The notes: a model not told the origin generated them from the sequence alone. A stretch of 64,000 nt of DNA from Rhizobium mesoamericanum STM3625 (GCF_000312665.1 NZ_HF536773.1:1-64000); one strand, 5' to 3'. Numbered from the stretch's first letter, positions 24,757 through 34,221 are shown. Made by a program: numbers and translations.

Positions 24757-26202
24757 ATGAATATTTCTCTTCTCATCAACGGCGCGGACCGCGCGGCCTC
24801 CGGCGGCCTTACCTACGATCGCCTCGATCCCTTCACCGAGAAGCTCGCAAGCCGCGCCGCCGCTGCCAGCCTCGCTGATGTCGCGGCGGCAGGTGAAGCC
24901 GCCTCGGCTGCCTTTCGCAGCTGGTCGAAGACCGGCCCCGGCCAGCGCCGCGCGATCCTGATGAAGGCCGCCGATATTATGGATTCGAAAGTCGGCGAGT
25001 TTACCCGGCTGATGATCGAGGAAACCGGAGCAACAGCGCCTTGGGCCGGCTTCAATGTGATGCTCGCAGCCAATATCCTGCGCGAGGCCGGCGCCATGAC
25101 GACACAGATCGCGGGTGAAATCATCCCTTCCGACAAGCCGGGCACGCTCGCCATGGGTGTTCGCCAGCCCGCCGGCGTGTGCCTCGCGATCGCCCCCTGG
25201 AATGCGCCTGTCATTCTTGCCACCCGCGCAATCGCCATGCCAATCGCCTGCGGCAATAGCGTGATCCTCAAGGCCTCCGAACAATGCCCGGGCACGCACC
25301 GGTTGATCGCCGCTGTTCTCACCGAAGCGGGCCTGCCCGCAGGAGTCATCAATGTTCTCACCAACGCGCCGGAGGATGCAGCTGAGATCGTCGCCGCGCT
25401 GATCGCCCACCCGGCCGTCAAGCGCGTGAATTTCACCGGTTCGACCAAGGTCGGCAGGATCATCGCCGAGACCTGCGGCAGACATCTCAAACCTGCCCTT
25501 CTCGAACTCGGCGGCAAGGCGCCGCTCGTCATTCTCGACGACGCCGATATCGACGGCGCCGTCAATGCCGCCATTTTCGGCGCCTTCATGCATCAGGGCC
25601 AGATCTGCATGTCAACAGAACGGATCATCGTCGACGAGGCGATTGCCGACACGCTCGTCGCCAAACTGGCCGCCCGCGCCGCTGACCTGCCGGCGGGCGA
25701 TCCCCGCGGCCACGTCGTGCTGGGCTCGCTGATCAGCCTCGACGCGGCGCAGAAAATGGAGGAGTTGATCGCCGATGCGACGGCCAAGGGCGCCAAACTC
25801 GTGGCCGGCGGCCACCGCTTCGGCACCGTCGTCGAGGCGACGCTGCTCGATCACGTAACGCCAGAGATGCGCGTCTATTCGGAAGAATCTTTCGGGCCGG
25901 TGAAGCCGATCATCCGTGTCTCCGGCGAGGAGGAAGCGATCCGCATCGCCAACGATACCGAATATGGCCTATCGGCGGCCGTCTTCAGCCGTGACGTCAA
26001 ACGCGCCATGGCGGTTGCGGCGCGCATCGAATCCGGCATCTGCCACATCAACGGGCCGACCTTGCACGACGAGGCGCAAATGCCGTTCGGCGGCGTCAAA
26101 GGTAGCGGCTACGGCCGTTTTGGCGGCAAGGCGGCGATTGCCGAATTCACCGACCTGCGCTGGATCACGGTGGAGGATTCCGCCCAGCACTATCCCTTCT
26201 GA
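24757..26202 (+). CDS. vdh: Vanillin-type aromatic aldehyde dehydrogenase (paralogue 2)
   Basis: A 481-residue aldehyde dehydrogenase, clearly paralogous to the product of 17655-19106 along its whole length. Motifs are VCLAIAPWNAPVILATRAIA, NFTGSTKVGRIIAET, catalytic Glu in ALLELGGKAPLVIL and catalytic Cys in FMHQGQICMSTERIIV. The end, GGKAAIAEFTDLRWIT, also matches its paralogue. It is likely another vanillin/coniferaldehyde-type dehydrogenase with a shifted substrate range. SD AGGAG lies about 8 nt before the ATG. It is the last gene of the operon and is followed by a terminator-like hairpin at 26254. Confidence 0.85.
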   Translation: MNISLLINGADRAASGGLTYDRLDPFTEKLASRAAAASLADVAAAGEAASAAFRSWSKTGPGQRRAILMKAADIMDSKVGEFTRLMIEETGATAPWAGFNVMLAANILREAGAMTTQIAGEIIPSDKPGTLAMGVRQPAGVCLAIAPWNAPVILATRAIAMPIACGNSVILKASEQCPGTHRLIAAVLTEAGLPAGVINVLTNAPEDAAEIVAALIAHPAVKRVNFTGSTKVGRIIAETCGRHLKPALLELGGKAPLVILDDADIDGAVNAAIFGAFMHQGQICMSTERIIVDEAIADTLVAKLAARAADLPAGDPRGHVVLGSLISLDAAQKMEELIADATAKGAKLVAGGHRFGTVVEATLLDHVTPEMRVYSEESFGPVKPIIRVSGEEEAIRIANDTEYGLSAAVFSRDVKRAMAVAARIESGICHINGPTLHDEAQMPFGGVKGSGYGRFGGKAAIAEFTDLRWITVEDSAQHYPF

Positions 26203-26253
26203 GGGCCTTGACCGCGCGTAAAGACGCGACGCTCGATGAAATGGTCCAGCCCG

Positions 26254-26285
26254 TGGAGGGCGTTCGCGAGTTCGCCCTCCATTCT
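26254..26285 (+). terminator. Terminator-like hairpin after the second vdh
   Basis: The stem TGGAGGGCG / CGCCCTCCA (9 bp, perfect) with a 10-base loop lies 52 bases after the vdh stop and is followed by TTCT. The T-run is weak, so this may be an inefficient intrinsic terminator for the transporter/vdh operon. Confidence 0.4.
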
Positions 26286-26903
26286 ATGCCCATGCGTAGC
26301 ATCGCGAGGCACTTGGTGATCTCTTGCGGAAGAACGCTGACACTGTCCGCGTTGCGAGGCTTTCGTTCGATCCAGATGGCTTTGTAGCTCACATCGCTAC
26401 CATCTGGTACGAGGAGAGCCATGTAGCACATTTGATTCTCGCGGCGTTCGGCGAGAGATTGCTGAACTCGCCCCGCTGTTGCCGCCCTCCGATCATCGCC
26501 TATATTTCCAACCATACGGCACTTCGTTCCAAAGTGACGCAACAGCGCAGCGATTCCTAGGAGCAACAGGTTCTCTCTTGTTGCCGATCTCGCTCGCAAC
26601 AAAAGCAACAAACTCGGCAGCAACCATGGTGCTACACCAGGATTACGCGCGAAAGGCTCACAGGCCCTGCAGCCGGCCTGTTGCCAGTCGCTCGCGCAGC
26701 TTCAGGGCCGAAACTGCACTCTTTGGAACTCGGCGCTTGGCAGAGGAAAAATGCGCTCTCTCAAGTCCAGCACCGCATCCGGGACTGCGGGATGCTTTTC
26801 GAAATCATGAGCAAAAAGGGAGCGATAAGGCAGCTAGTTCAACCCTTCGATGAGGATCCAGCCTTATGTCGTTCAGGCACAAACACTGGGCTGCGTTTTA
26901 AGG
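26286..26903. other. Unassigned stretch between the vdh operon and the EPS locus
   Basis: There is no recognised gene in about 620 bases. One minus-strand frame (26623 to 26165, 152 codons) contains the plausible protein-like segment MCYMALLVPDGSDVSYKAIW and IERKPRNADSVSVLPQEITK. It runs back over the vdh2 stop and terminator hairpin, and no family was recognised. It may be an old gene fragment. The stretch probably also contains the promoter for the flippase gene. Confidence 0.4.
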
Positions 26904-28343
26904 ATGCTAGCCTTTAGAGCGTTAAAGGGAGCCAGTTGGCTAATCTTCTCTCGCCTCGTCAATCGCATCATCGACTTTTTCACTCTCCTCGTGCTTGCAC
27001 GCCTACTAACGCCTGCGGACTTTGGCATTGCGGCGTTGGCCACATCGCTCGTCGTTGTTGTGGATAGCGTTCTTGAAATTCCGGTTACCCAAGCGCTCGT
27101 CAGGTTGAAATCGATCGACAGAAGCCATCTCGATACAGGTTTCACGCTTGGCTTCTTGAGAAGCATTGTAGTCGCGATCGTCATCCTGGCGATTGCTTGG
27201 CCTCTTTCCACAGTCAACCAGGACCAGATACTTGTTCCGCTTGTCTCGGTGTTGGCGATAGGACCAATTGCTAAAGGATTTAGCAGCCCGGCCATGGTTC
27301 ATTTTGCTCGGAACCTGGGGTTTAGGCCGTTTTTCGTAATTGAGGTAACGGGAAAAATCGGCGCCTGCGCCGTGGTCGCAATCATTGTTTTTTCCGGAGG
27401 TAGGTATTGGGCAATTGTCGCCAATTTCGCGATGGCGTCCGTCGTCGCCACGTTGCTGTCTTACGTTTTGGCGCCGTATCGCCCTGCCCTCTCACTTTCC
27501 CGCCTCGCGGACTTCGCAAGATTTATCGGCTGGTTCAGTGCCGCTCAACTGGTGGCTGCATTCAATTGGCAGTCTGACCGGTTTCTGATCGGCATCTTTT
27601 CCGACAAGGCATCACTAGGGCGCTACGCAGTGGCAAGCGACGTGTCTGTAATTCCGACGCAGAGCATCATCGGCCCCGCCATGCAACCGGTCATGGCGGC
27701 ATTTTCTCAAGTATCTTCGGATCCCGAACGCATTGGGATTGCGTTTCTGAAGGCAGTCCGGTTTGTGATGCTCATTTCCGTTCCGGCTTGTCTTGGAATT
27801 TCGTTGACCGCGGATCTCATCACCGATCTTTTGCTTGGCTCGCAGTGGGTGGAAGCAGCGCCAATATTGAGCGTGCTTGCCCTGTCGATCATACCGATCC
27901 CCTACTACCAGACTTTGTACTCAGCCAGTCTCGCGCTTGATTGTCCGCACGTCATCTTCAGGCTGAACATTATTGATCTTTGTTTCAGGATCGCTTTTCT
28001 CGGGGTTGGCTTCTACCTCTATTCCGTCATGGGCGTCAGCATAGCGAGGGTTGTCCTGTCTTCCATCATGTTTATCTTCTATTTCACGAACACGCGACGC
28101 ATGCTCGGCATCGATATTCGTGCGCAGTTGAAAAACATATGGAAGATTTTTTTAGCCGGAACGGTCATGACAATCTGGGTGCTGATCCTCCGGAAGGAGA
28201 TGGAAGACCACATCTGGTACAATGTTTTGGAGCTTGCGCTGATTTCGTCAACGGGTGCAGCCGTCTACGGCGCGGCTCTGCTCGCACTTGGTATGAGACT
28301 CGTCGCGGGCGGCGGTCGGTTTGAAGTCGCCGATCGAGGCTAG
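26904..28343 (+). CDS. Polysaccharide flippase, Wzx/WzxC type
   Basis: A 479-residue membrane protein with about 12 hydrophobic helices. It begins MLAFRALKGASWLIFSRLVN, the typical start of polysaccharide transporters of the MOP superfamily, with LARLLTPADFGIAALATSLV shortly after. Such flippases move undecaprenyl-linked repeat units across the inner membrane. ATG 26904 is favoured by family alignment, although the ribosome site is weak; an in-frame ATG at 26850 would add 18 residues. It is the first gene of the exopolysaccharide locus, and its stop shares CTAG with the stop of the convergent glycosyltransferase gene. Confidence 0.85.
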   Translation: MLAFRALKGASWLIFSRLVNRIIDFFTLLVLARLLTPADFGIAALATSLVVVVDSVLEIPVTQALVRLKSIDRSHLDTGFTLGFLRSIVVAIVILAIAWPLSTVNQDQILVPLVSVLAIGPIAKGFSSPAMVHFARNLGFRPFFVIEVTGKIGACAVVAIIVFSGGRYWAIVANFAMASVVATLLSYVLAPYRPALSLSRLADFARFIGWFSAAQLVAAFNWQSDRFLIGIFSDKASLGRYAVASDVSVIPTQSIIGPAMQPVMAAFSQVSSDPERIGIAFLKAVRFVMLISVPACLGISLTADLITDLLLGSQWVEAAPILSVLALSIIPIPYYQTLYSASLALDCPHVIFRLNIIDLCFRIAFLGVGFYLYSVMGVSIARVVLSSIMFIFYFTNTRRMLGIDIRAQLKNIWKIFLAGTVMTIWVLILRKEMEDHIWYNVLELALISSTGAAVYGAALLALGMRLVAGGGRFEVADRG

Positions 28344-29356
28344 CGCGGTCCGCTCGCAAATACGGCCTGCAGAAAGCCGCGTAGCGAACGCTCACCCGCA
28401 TCAAGTCTATAGGCAATGCTTTGGCGTGCCCGTCGGTTCGGAAGGACTGCGGTTAGCAATAGGAAGCACGTAAATTCCACTTTTGCGTTTATGGAGTGGT
28501 ACCCCGCCCAAAGCCGCCAAATTAGCCGTATTGCATCTGCTGCCGATGCGCGTCGACCCTCGGCAATTGCGAGATAAAATGAGCGCTCGAGATAAAAGTA
28601 AGTCTGTTCGGCGGGAACCAGCTTAAGTCCCGCGCCCGACCGAGCCAATATTTTGCTCAGATGAGCCATGCGGTCAATGAACCGGCTGATCTCCCTGCGC
28701 AGCAGCACAGCATCCGGGAGCCTGCCAAGGCCCGAGTCGTTGCGATCGTGTATCCGATAACGTCCCAAGGGCTTGGAAAGACTGACGACATCACCCCAAA
28801 ATGGCGCGGCGACAAGGATTACGCCGTCAACCGTTTGCTCGTAATCAACTTCTTCGAGCAGGCTGCAGAGATCGCGCCTGAAGACATTGCCGGAGGTCGG
28901 CGGCGACATGTACACCCCGGTGCGCAACACGCTTTCGGCCAGGTGCCGGTCCCTGAAAGCGCCGAGCTTGGGCACGGGGCCGCTGATGACCTTCCCGCTC
29001 TGATCAATTCGTGTCAGCGGAAATTGGAGCTTGGCGACGCCTTCGTCGAGATTCTCGATGATCGTGTCGATGGCCCCAGGTTCTAACTCGTCGTCCGCAT
29101 CGAGAAACAGAACAAAGGGCGCATTTGTACGGCTCAGTCCATAAAGGCACGCAGACCGGGAGCCGTTATTCTTGGTGCGGTAGCAGCGCACCCCCTCACG
29201 TTGAATGACGGCCCACGACGCATCTGTCGATCCATCGTCAACGACAATTAGCTCGCAATCCTCATGCGCCTGCGAAGTTACGCTGCGTATTGCTTGGGCG
29301 ACATACCGCTCGTAGTTCCAACAGCTTATGATCACTGCGAGCCGTGGTATTTTCAT
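28340..29356 (-). CDS. Glycosyltransferase family 2
   Basis: A 338-residue cytoplasmic GT-A glycosyltransferase. It starts MKIPRLAVIISCWNYERYVA, with the nucleotide-binding VDDGSTDASW and the metal-binding FVLFLDADDELEPGAIDTI. The C-terminal half is helical and may touch the membrane. It adds a sugar to the lipid-linked repeat unit; donor and acceptor are unknown. The start at 29356 is chosen where homology begins; upstream residues in the open frame are low-complexity. It lies 52 bp after the co-polymerase gene and is probably in the same leftward transcript. Confidence 0.85.
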   Translation of the reverse strand: MKIPRLAVIISCWNYERYVAQAIRSVTSQAHEDCELIVVDDGSTDASWAVIQREGVRCYRTKNNGSRSACLYGLSRTNAPFVLFLDADDELEPGAIDTIIENLDEGVAKLQFPLTRIDQSGKVISGPVPKLGAFRDRHLAESVLRTGVYMSPPTSGNVFRRDLCSLLEEVDYEQTVDGVILVAAPFWGDVVSLSKPLGRYRIHDRNDSGLGRLPDAVLLRREISRFIDRMAHLSKILARSGAGLKLVPAEQTYFYLERSFYLAIAEGRRASAADAIRLIWRLWAGYHSINAKVEFTCFLLLTAVLPNRRARQSIAYRLDAGERSLRGFLQAVFASGPR

Positions 29357-29408
29357 GGTTGTCTTATTGCCCGTTCTTGCATGAATTACGGATTTTGAGG
29401 GTTCGTCG

Positions 29409-31073
29409 TCATCTTCCACCAATGACCGCCATACCAACCAGCTTAGCGCGGGCACGTCTCAGCTGTTGCAGCCCGCTATTGATTTCGCCGATTGAAGTCT
29501 TGCCGAGGATTGCTACGAGAACGACCACATCGGCATGCGTCGCAAGTGCTAGTGCATCCTTGGACTGGTCGAGTGCCGGTAAATCCAGCAGCACGTCTCC
29601 CTTGAGGCGTACGGCATCCAGAATTCTAGAGACGCGTGGATGACGAAAATCGACAAACAGATTTGCCGTTTCGTTGGCTGAATGGATCGGCAGGACGGCT
29701 ACCCCATGGCGATTTTCGAACACGAGCTGATCCGGCGACGTGCCTAAGACGGCAGCATCTGTCAAGGAAGGCGCTACAAGGTGGGCCTCTTCCCCTCTTT
29801 GATCGGTGGTCTCGGCTGCACGAAAGAGGGTGACGTAGCGGCCACTTCCCCTGATGATTTGGGATAGGTTGCGGCAAAGAGTTGAGATCCCCCTGCCCGC
29901 GGTCGACCCAACGACAGCGATAACCAAACCGCGCTCGCTGCGGAGCGCTAAACACGCAATTTCGATGGAAGTCCTCAAATCACGGATAGAGGCGGCGTAT
30001 GCAGGTTTCTCGTCAAGAACATGTCCGGTGATTGCGTTGTGGTCTCCAGCCGCTGGAATGAGCCCCCAACAAGGAACGTTGGTTTCCCGTACCAATTCGT
30101 CAGCGTTGGTTATCTTTCCGTCCCGGGCCAAGCTCAGTGCCACCCAGCTGGATCCAAACAGAAAACCGAGAATGCCTCCAAGCAGGGTGATCAGTAATCC
30201 ACGCGGACCAGCCGGACTCAAGGGCGGTAGCGCTGCTCCGATGACACGAGCGTCCGCGTCTGGCGTTGGTATTGCCGGCAACGAGCCGTTCTTCATTGCT
30301 TCGCCGGCTGCGTTGACTTGCGCCGCGAGCGCATCCAACCGGCCCTGCAATGCCTCGCTTCGGGCTCGTACCGCCTCTGCCTTGAAGGAGACCGCCTGCA
30401 TGATGTAACCGGAGACAGCCGCATTCGCGACCCGGGCGGGGAGCGTGGGATCAATCGAAGAATATTCGATTTCGATAACGTATGATTGACCGACGCGGCG
30501 AACCGACAGGCGCTTGGCGAAGGTGGAGAATGCTTCTAGGCGAGCATCTGCCGCAGGGTTGCGGACTTTGCCGTTTACGCTGCTAGAGTGGGGGGCAGTA
30601 GCGCTTGGCAATTGTAACCCCATCCCATACCCACCAAGCGCGCTTCTTGCCCAAGCGAGCAGCCCCTCAATGGCTGAGGGAGGTTGCGGTCCGAGCTCGG
30701 GATCGCTTTGAAGATCCAAACTTTCAAACACCGCTGACAGTAAGCGCTCCGAACGTATAATCTGCAACTCACTATCGGCGCGATTGAGGTCAAGCGCTTG
30801 AGGGGCGTCGACGTCTTTTCCAGGCACTGCAGCCTTGCGAGGCTCCAGGAGCAATGTTGCCGTTGATGCATAGGTTCGGGGCAAGGAACGCGCATAAAAT
30901 CCTGCCAGTACAAGCCCGATTACAGTACAAGCAATCAATGCGAACTTGTGCTTCCATATCAGCACCCGCATTTCGCGAAGAAGCGCGATTGGCCCATCGC
31001 TTGCACCCTTGTCCGGATCATCTAACCGCCAAAGCCGCGAGGTCCGTTCGATCGTCGGTGATTGATTAGACAT
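29409..31073 (-). CDS. Polysaccharide co-polymerase/BY-kinase-like (ExoP/Wzc type) with damaged P-loop
   Basis: A 554-residue inner-membrane protein with the Wzz/ExoP architecture: cytoplasmic N-terminus, TM helix near residues 44-62, a large periplasmic coiled-coil, a second TM near 292-314, then a cytoplasmic ATPase-like domain. In BY-kinases the P-loop is GxGKST. Here it reads VVGSTAGRGISTLCRNL (388-404), with no Lys, and there is no C-terminal tyrosine cluster. Kinase activity is therefore unlikely, although the chain-length-control scaffold is intact. The start at 31073 overlaps the upstream glycosyltransferase gene by 8 bp. Confidence 0.8.
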   Translation of the reverse strand: MSNQSPTIERTSRLWRLDDPDKGASDGPIALLREMRVLIWKHKFALIACTVIGLVLAGFYARSLPRTYASTATLLLEPRKAAVPGKDVDAPQALDLNRADSELQIIRSERLLSAVFESLDLQSDPELGPQPPSAIEGLLAWARSALGGYGMGLQLPSATAPHSSSVNGKVRNPAADARLEAFSTFAKRLSVRRVGQSYVIEIEYSSIDPTLPARVANAAVSGYIMQAVSFKAEAVRARSEALQGRLDALAAQVNAAGEAMKNGSLPAIPTPDADARVIGAALPPLSPAGPRGLLITLLGGILGFLFGSSWVALSLARDGKITNADELVRETNVPCWGLIPAAGDHNAITGHVLDEKPAYAASIRDLRTSIEIACLALRSERGLVIAVVGSTAGRGISTLCRNLSQIIRGSGRYVTLFRAAETTDQRGEEAHLVAPSLTDAAVLGTSPDQLVFENRHGVAVLPIHSANETANLFVDFRHPRVSRILDAVRLKGDVLLDLPALDQSKDALALATHADVVVLVAILGKTSIGEINSGLQQLRRARAKLVGMAVIGGR

Positions 31074-33105
31074 GATCTCTCTTATATCTGGGAGCCGCTT
31101 GCCGCTCCTCATTCCGAGCAGGGAGGCTAGCAGCGCGTTCGGGCTCCAGCCGTCCACGAAAAACGTCGGCAAGTCCCATAAGGTTACCTCTCGCGCGCCC
31201 GCGTCTGTCGATAAACGGTTCGGGCCATGCGGCTCGACCGAAATTGCTTGCCATATTGCGCAGCACCTGACCGGCAACCTTTGGCATCGTCATTGTCCCT
31301 TTTCGCAACATGTAAAGCGGATTGACGACCTGCGAATAGCCGAGCCGCTCGCCACTTACGCGACCGCTTTTGACACCCAAATGCACACCGGATGCCTCAG
31401 ACGACTTGACGAGGCGCCCACCACGCCGAGCAAGGGCGGCGGCAAAGTCTCGATCTTCCAACCAACCATAAAGGACCAAGCGCTCGTCGAAACGAACCTC
31501 GCCTATCGCGCAGACGCGGAACGCCATGTTGCATCCGTACGGACTATACGGTTCGCTCCACAAGCGTTCGCTATGGGGCGCAGTGTCAAGCATGTGCAAC
31601 GCGTCCTCAAACAGAATTCCCGGCCCTTTGATGCCGTCCGCGACAACAGTTCCGGTAAAGCCCACGACCTGACTTTCATCTCGGAAGGTTTCGATGGCCG
31701 CTGCGAGCCAGTTCTTGTCCGCCACGAAGTCATCATCGAAAAAGACTACGATTTCAGTATCCGGTGGCAGATGAGCCAGAGCAGTGTTGCGTTGCGCGGC
31801 CAAACCCGGCGGGCCAATAAGGACAGTCACGCCGGGATGGGAGACAAGGTCGCCCGCGTCGCCTTTGTCTACACAGGATACGATGATGGCTCCCGGCGCC
31901 ACAGTTTGGGTCGCCAACAGATGTCGAACGGTGCGGCTGACGATATTAGGACGACCTCGCGTTGCATAGGCGACGCAGACGTGGGGCACAGCCGCAAAAT
32001 AAGGCTTGTAGATTCGTGGTAAAACAGCAGGGCGATCGAGCAACTCAAGATAGCCCGCAGCAGTATTCGACCACGAGAACATCCTTGCCCGTTCCCGACC
32101 CCGTTCCACGAGATCATTCTTCAGTTGTGGTGAACCATTGAGAGCCTGGATATGCCGGATCCAACCTCTGGAATCGAAGGGCGAAGCAAGCAGAGCCGCT
32201 TGTCCGCAAACCTCAGGCATACTGGCACAGTCGGCAGCGACAACCGCGCAACCTCGCGCCATGGCTTCGATGATGGGCAGGCCGAAGCCTTCCGTCAATG
32301 ACGGAAAAGCAAGACAAAGCGCCCTGTCCAGCAGATATGCAAGGTCGTCATCGGAAACATGGTCTAGTCGATAGATATTTCTCTTCCGATCAAGCGTGCC
32401 ATGGGTAAATATCTCGGCACCACCGCCCGCAAAGACGAGATCGATGCCGAGCTCATCGAGCCGTTCAGCCGCCGAGACAAGCATTGCGAGGTTTTTATGC
32501 CTGGCACGAGAGCCGATCGCCAGAACGAATTGCCTGTCGCTGGACTTCAACTGTTCTGCAAAGAGCCGCGCGGCGATTTTTGCCTGATCCGGATTCCAGC
32601 TTAGCGCATGTTCATGTCCGTTTGGAAGTACCGCGATGTCTTTGGCACAGATGGGAAGGTGGCGGGCAATCTGGCGCGCTGCGGCATACGAAACCGTCGC
32701 GATACGCACGGAATGACGCACGAGTCGGGGCTGGAGAACTTGGTAAGCTAGCCTGAAGAACCGCCCATAACTGTCTGGAGCAGCGAATATGTTTGCGTCA
32801 TGAATACAAACGATCTGATCGTTCTTAACGGCCGGCGCCGTGTTGCACAGATTGAGCAATCTGCCTTCACACATGGACGGAAGTCTGAGTTGTTCCCATG
32901 CGTGTCCTCGCAGCACGCCAGACGTCTTAAGAGCTATATGCTGCAGGTTCGGATCCACCGCCGCGATCGGCGCAGCAATTGACGCGCGCATCTCAGTACC
33001 GATCAAGGCTGCATCCAAGGCTTTCACGACGTTCAAAGCGTAGCGTTGTACGCCTGTCGTGCGCTGCCCAAGAAAACGGCCATTGATTGTAAAGACGGCA
33101 TTCAT
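31066..33105 (-). CDS. Two-domain glycosyltransferase (GT4 fused to GT2)
   Basis: A 679-residue protein with two complete glycosyltransferase domains. Residues ~1-370 form a GT4: TTGVQRYALNVV near the N-terminus, IGSRARHKNLAMLVSAAERL, and the donor-binding FPSLTEGFGLPIIEAMARGC. Residues ~380-640 form a GT2: VCVAYATRGRPNIVSRTV, the aspartates in VFFDDDFVADKNW, and LVLYGWLEDRDFAAALARRG. It can be expected to add two sugars in sequence to the repeat unit. The start at 33105 (MNAVFTINGRFLGQRTTGVQ) is family-like; the open frame extends further upstream through basic low-complexity residues. Confidence 0.85.
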   Translation of the reverse strand: MNAVFTINGRFLGQRTTGVQRYALNVVKALDAALIGTEMRASIAAPIAAVDPNLQHIALKTSGVLRGHAWEQLRLPSMCEGRLLNLCNTAPAVKNDQIVCIHDANIFAAPDSYGRFFRLAYQVLQPRLVRHSVRIATVSYAAARQIARHLPICAKDIAVLPNGHEHALSWNPDQAKIAARLFAEQLKSSDRQFVLAIGSRARHKNLAMLVSAAERLDELGIDLVFAGGGAEIFTHGTLDRKRNIYRLDHVSDDDLAYLLDRALCLAFPSLTEGFGLPIIEAMARGCAVVAADCASMPEVCGQAALLASPFDSRGWIRHIQALNGSPQLKNDLVERGRERARMFSWSNTAAGYLELLDRPAVLPRIYKPYFAAVPHVCVAYATRGRPNIVSRTVRHLLATQTVAPGAIIVSCVDKGDAGDLVSHPGVTVLIGPPGLAAQRNTALAHLPPDTEIVVFFDDDFVADKNWLAAAIETFRDESQVVGFTGTVVADGIKGPGILFEDALHMLDTAPHSERLWSEPYSPYGCNMAFRVCAIGEVRFDERLVLYGWLEDRDFAAALARRGGRLVKSSEASGVHLGVKSGRVSGERLGYSQVVNPLYMLRKGTMTMPKVAGQVLRNMASNFGRAAWPEPFIDRRGRARGNLMGLADVFRGRLEPERAASLPARNEERQAAPRYKRDHV

Positions 33106-33504
33106 AGCCCGATCCCGCCGCCGCGGCCTATGTGTGCTACGCCATGATTTCTTCGCGCGAGCACGGGCTCGCATGGATTTGAGTTACAACGAGAACGAAA
33201 TGCGTGTTGACCATTCGCCGCCGGCCGCCTTTCAAATTCACCCTGTCCAACCGTAATGCCCATCGGCGCCGATCTCAGACTAGGCAGAGGATGGTGAAAG
33301 GAATCATGGATACTCACCAATGCTGCGCTCCTCGTGAAGGATTTGCCCGCAAAGCCATAAACACGGCAAACCGCCGCCCCCGCGCCGCTGACTGCTTGGT
33401 CGTCGATCGCCAACCAATCCCAGCGTTGCCGAATCTTGGTGCTGCTCAACACGTATGCCTGGCGCCGACCAGTATTTCGGTTTCGCAGCCCGAACCGGTG
33501 ACAC
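33106..33504. other. Intergenic stretch between ExoY-like and GT4-GT2 genes
   Basis: About 400 bases without a recognised gene, between two leftward genes. Open frames on both strands are low-complexity. It probably carries a promoter for the GT4-GT2/co-polymerase/GT2 transcript. No strong repeat was found. Confidence 0.45.
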
Positions 33505-34221
33505 TCAACAACTGCCGCGTAACTGCAGCACCGCGGGGATCGTTTTGAGCATGATGATCAAGTCACCCCAGGTCGTTCGCTCGGTGATGTAGCGCACATC
33601 AAGCTCCACACGTGCGCTGTAGCTGGTGTTGCTCCTTCCACTCACTTGCCAGAGGCCGGTCAACCCCGGACGGACCTGGGTGTAATACCCAAAATAGGGA
33701 CCATAGAGCTCGACTTCGCTCGCAACGATCGGACGGGGACCAACAAGGCTCATTTGGCCGCGTATGACATTGATCAACTGCGGTATCTCGTCGATGCTGC
33801 TCCTTCGCAGAAACCGTCCGAGAGGCGTGACGCGGGGGTCATCTCTCAGCTTCCGGGCGGCGTTCCATTCCGCCCTGGCGCGCGGATTTGCCGCAAGATG
33901 GCGTAAAAGCACGTCGGCCCCTTCCGGCACCATCGTCCTGAATTTGAGGCACCGAAACCTCGTCCCGCCTTTGCCGATGCGCGTATGAGCAATGACGATC
34001 GGCCGCCCCTGAATGAACAGCAAGATCGCCATCACCATCAAGATCATCGGGGAAAGCAATATCAAGCCAACCACTGCCAGGACCACGTCGAGGCCGCATT
34101 TCAGCCAATCTGAAGCGAAGCTTGAGATATCCCTGCGTGCCGCCGACCGCCGCGGCGAGATTAAACTGCTATCTGTCCCGTTCAGTTCGTCGAAATCACG
34201 TCCAAGATCGATTTCTCTCAT
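33505..34221 (-). CDS. Priming glycosyl-phosphate transferase (ExoY type)
   Basis: A 238-residue undecaprenyl-phosphate sugar-phosphotransferase. One N-terminal hydrophobic helix (LDVVLAVVGLILLSPMILMV) is followed by the catalytic domain: RCLKFRTMVPEGADVLLRH, PLGRFLRRSSIDEIPQLINV, GQMSLVGPRPIV and RPGLTGLWQVSGRS. This short form, with one TM re-entrant helix and the transferase domain only, is the ExoY/PssA type. It transfers galactose- or glucose-phosphate to start the repeat unit. The start at 34221 has GGGAG 8 nt upstream. The gene is divergent from a glycosyltransferase, with a near-perfect palindrome in between. Confidence 0.92.
   Translation of the reverse strand: MREIDLGRDFDELNGTDSSLISPRRSAARRDISSFASDWLKCGLDVVLAVVGLILLSPMILMVMAILLFIQGRPIVIAHTRIGKGGTRFRCLKFRTMVPEGADVLLRHLAANPRARAEWNAARKLRDDPRVTPLGRFLRRSSIDEIPQLINVIRGQMSLVGPRPIVASEVELYGPYFGYYTQVRPGLTGLWQVSGRSNTSYSARVELDVRYITERTTWGDLIIMLKTIPAVLQLRGSC

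Noticed and set aside
31072..32022. 316-codon open frame on the plus strand
   Set aside because: It is antisense to the GT2 half of the fused glycosyltransferase, which shows clear catalytic motifs.
33102..33452. Small minus-strand frame before the GT4-GT2 gene
   Set aside because: No recognisable domain, poor composition and no ribosome site; treated as intergenic.
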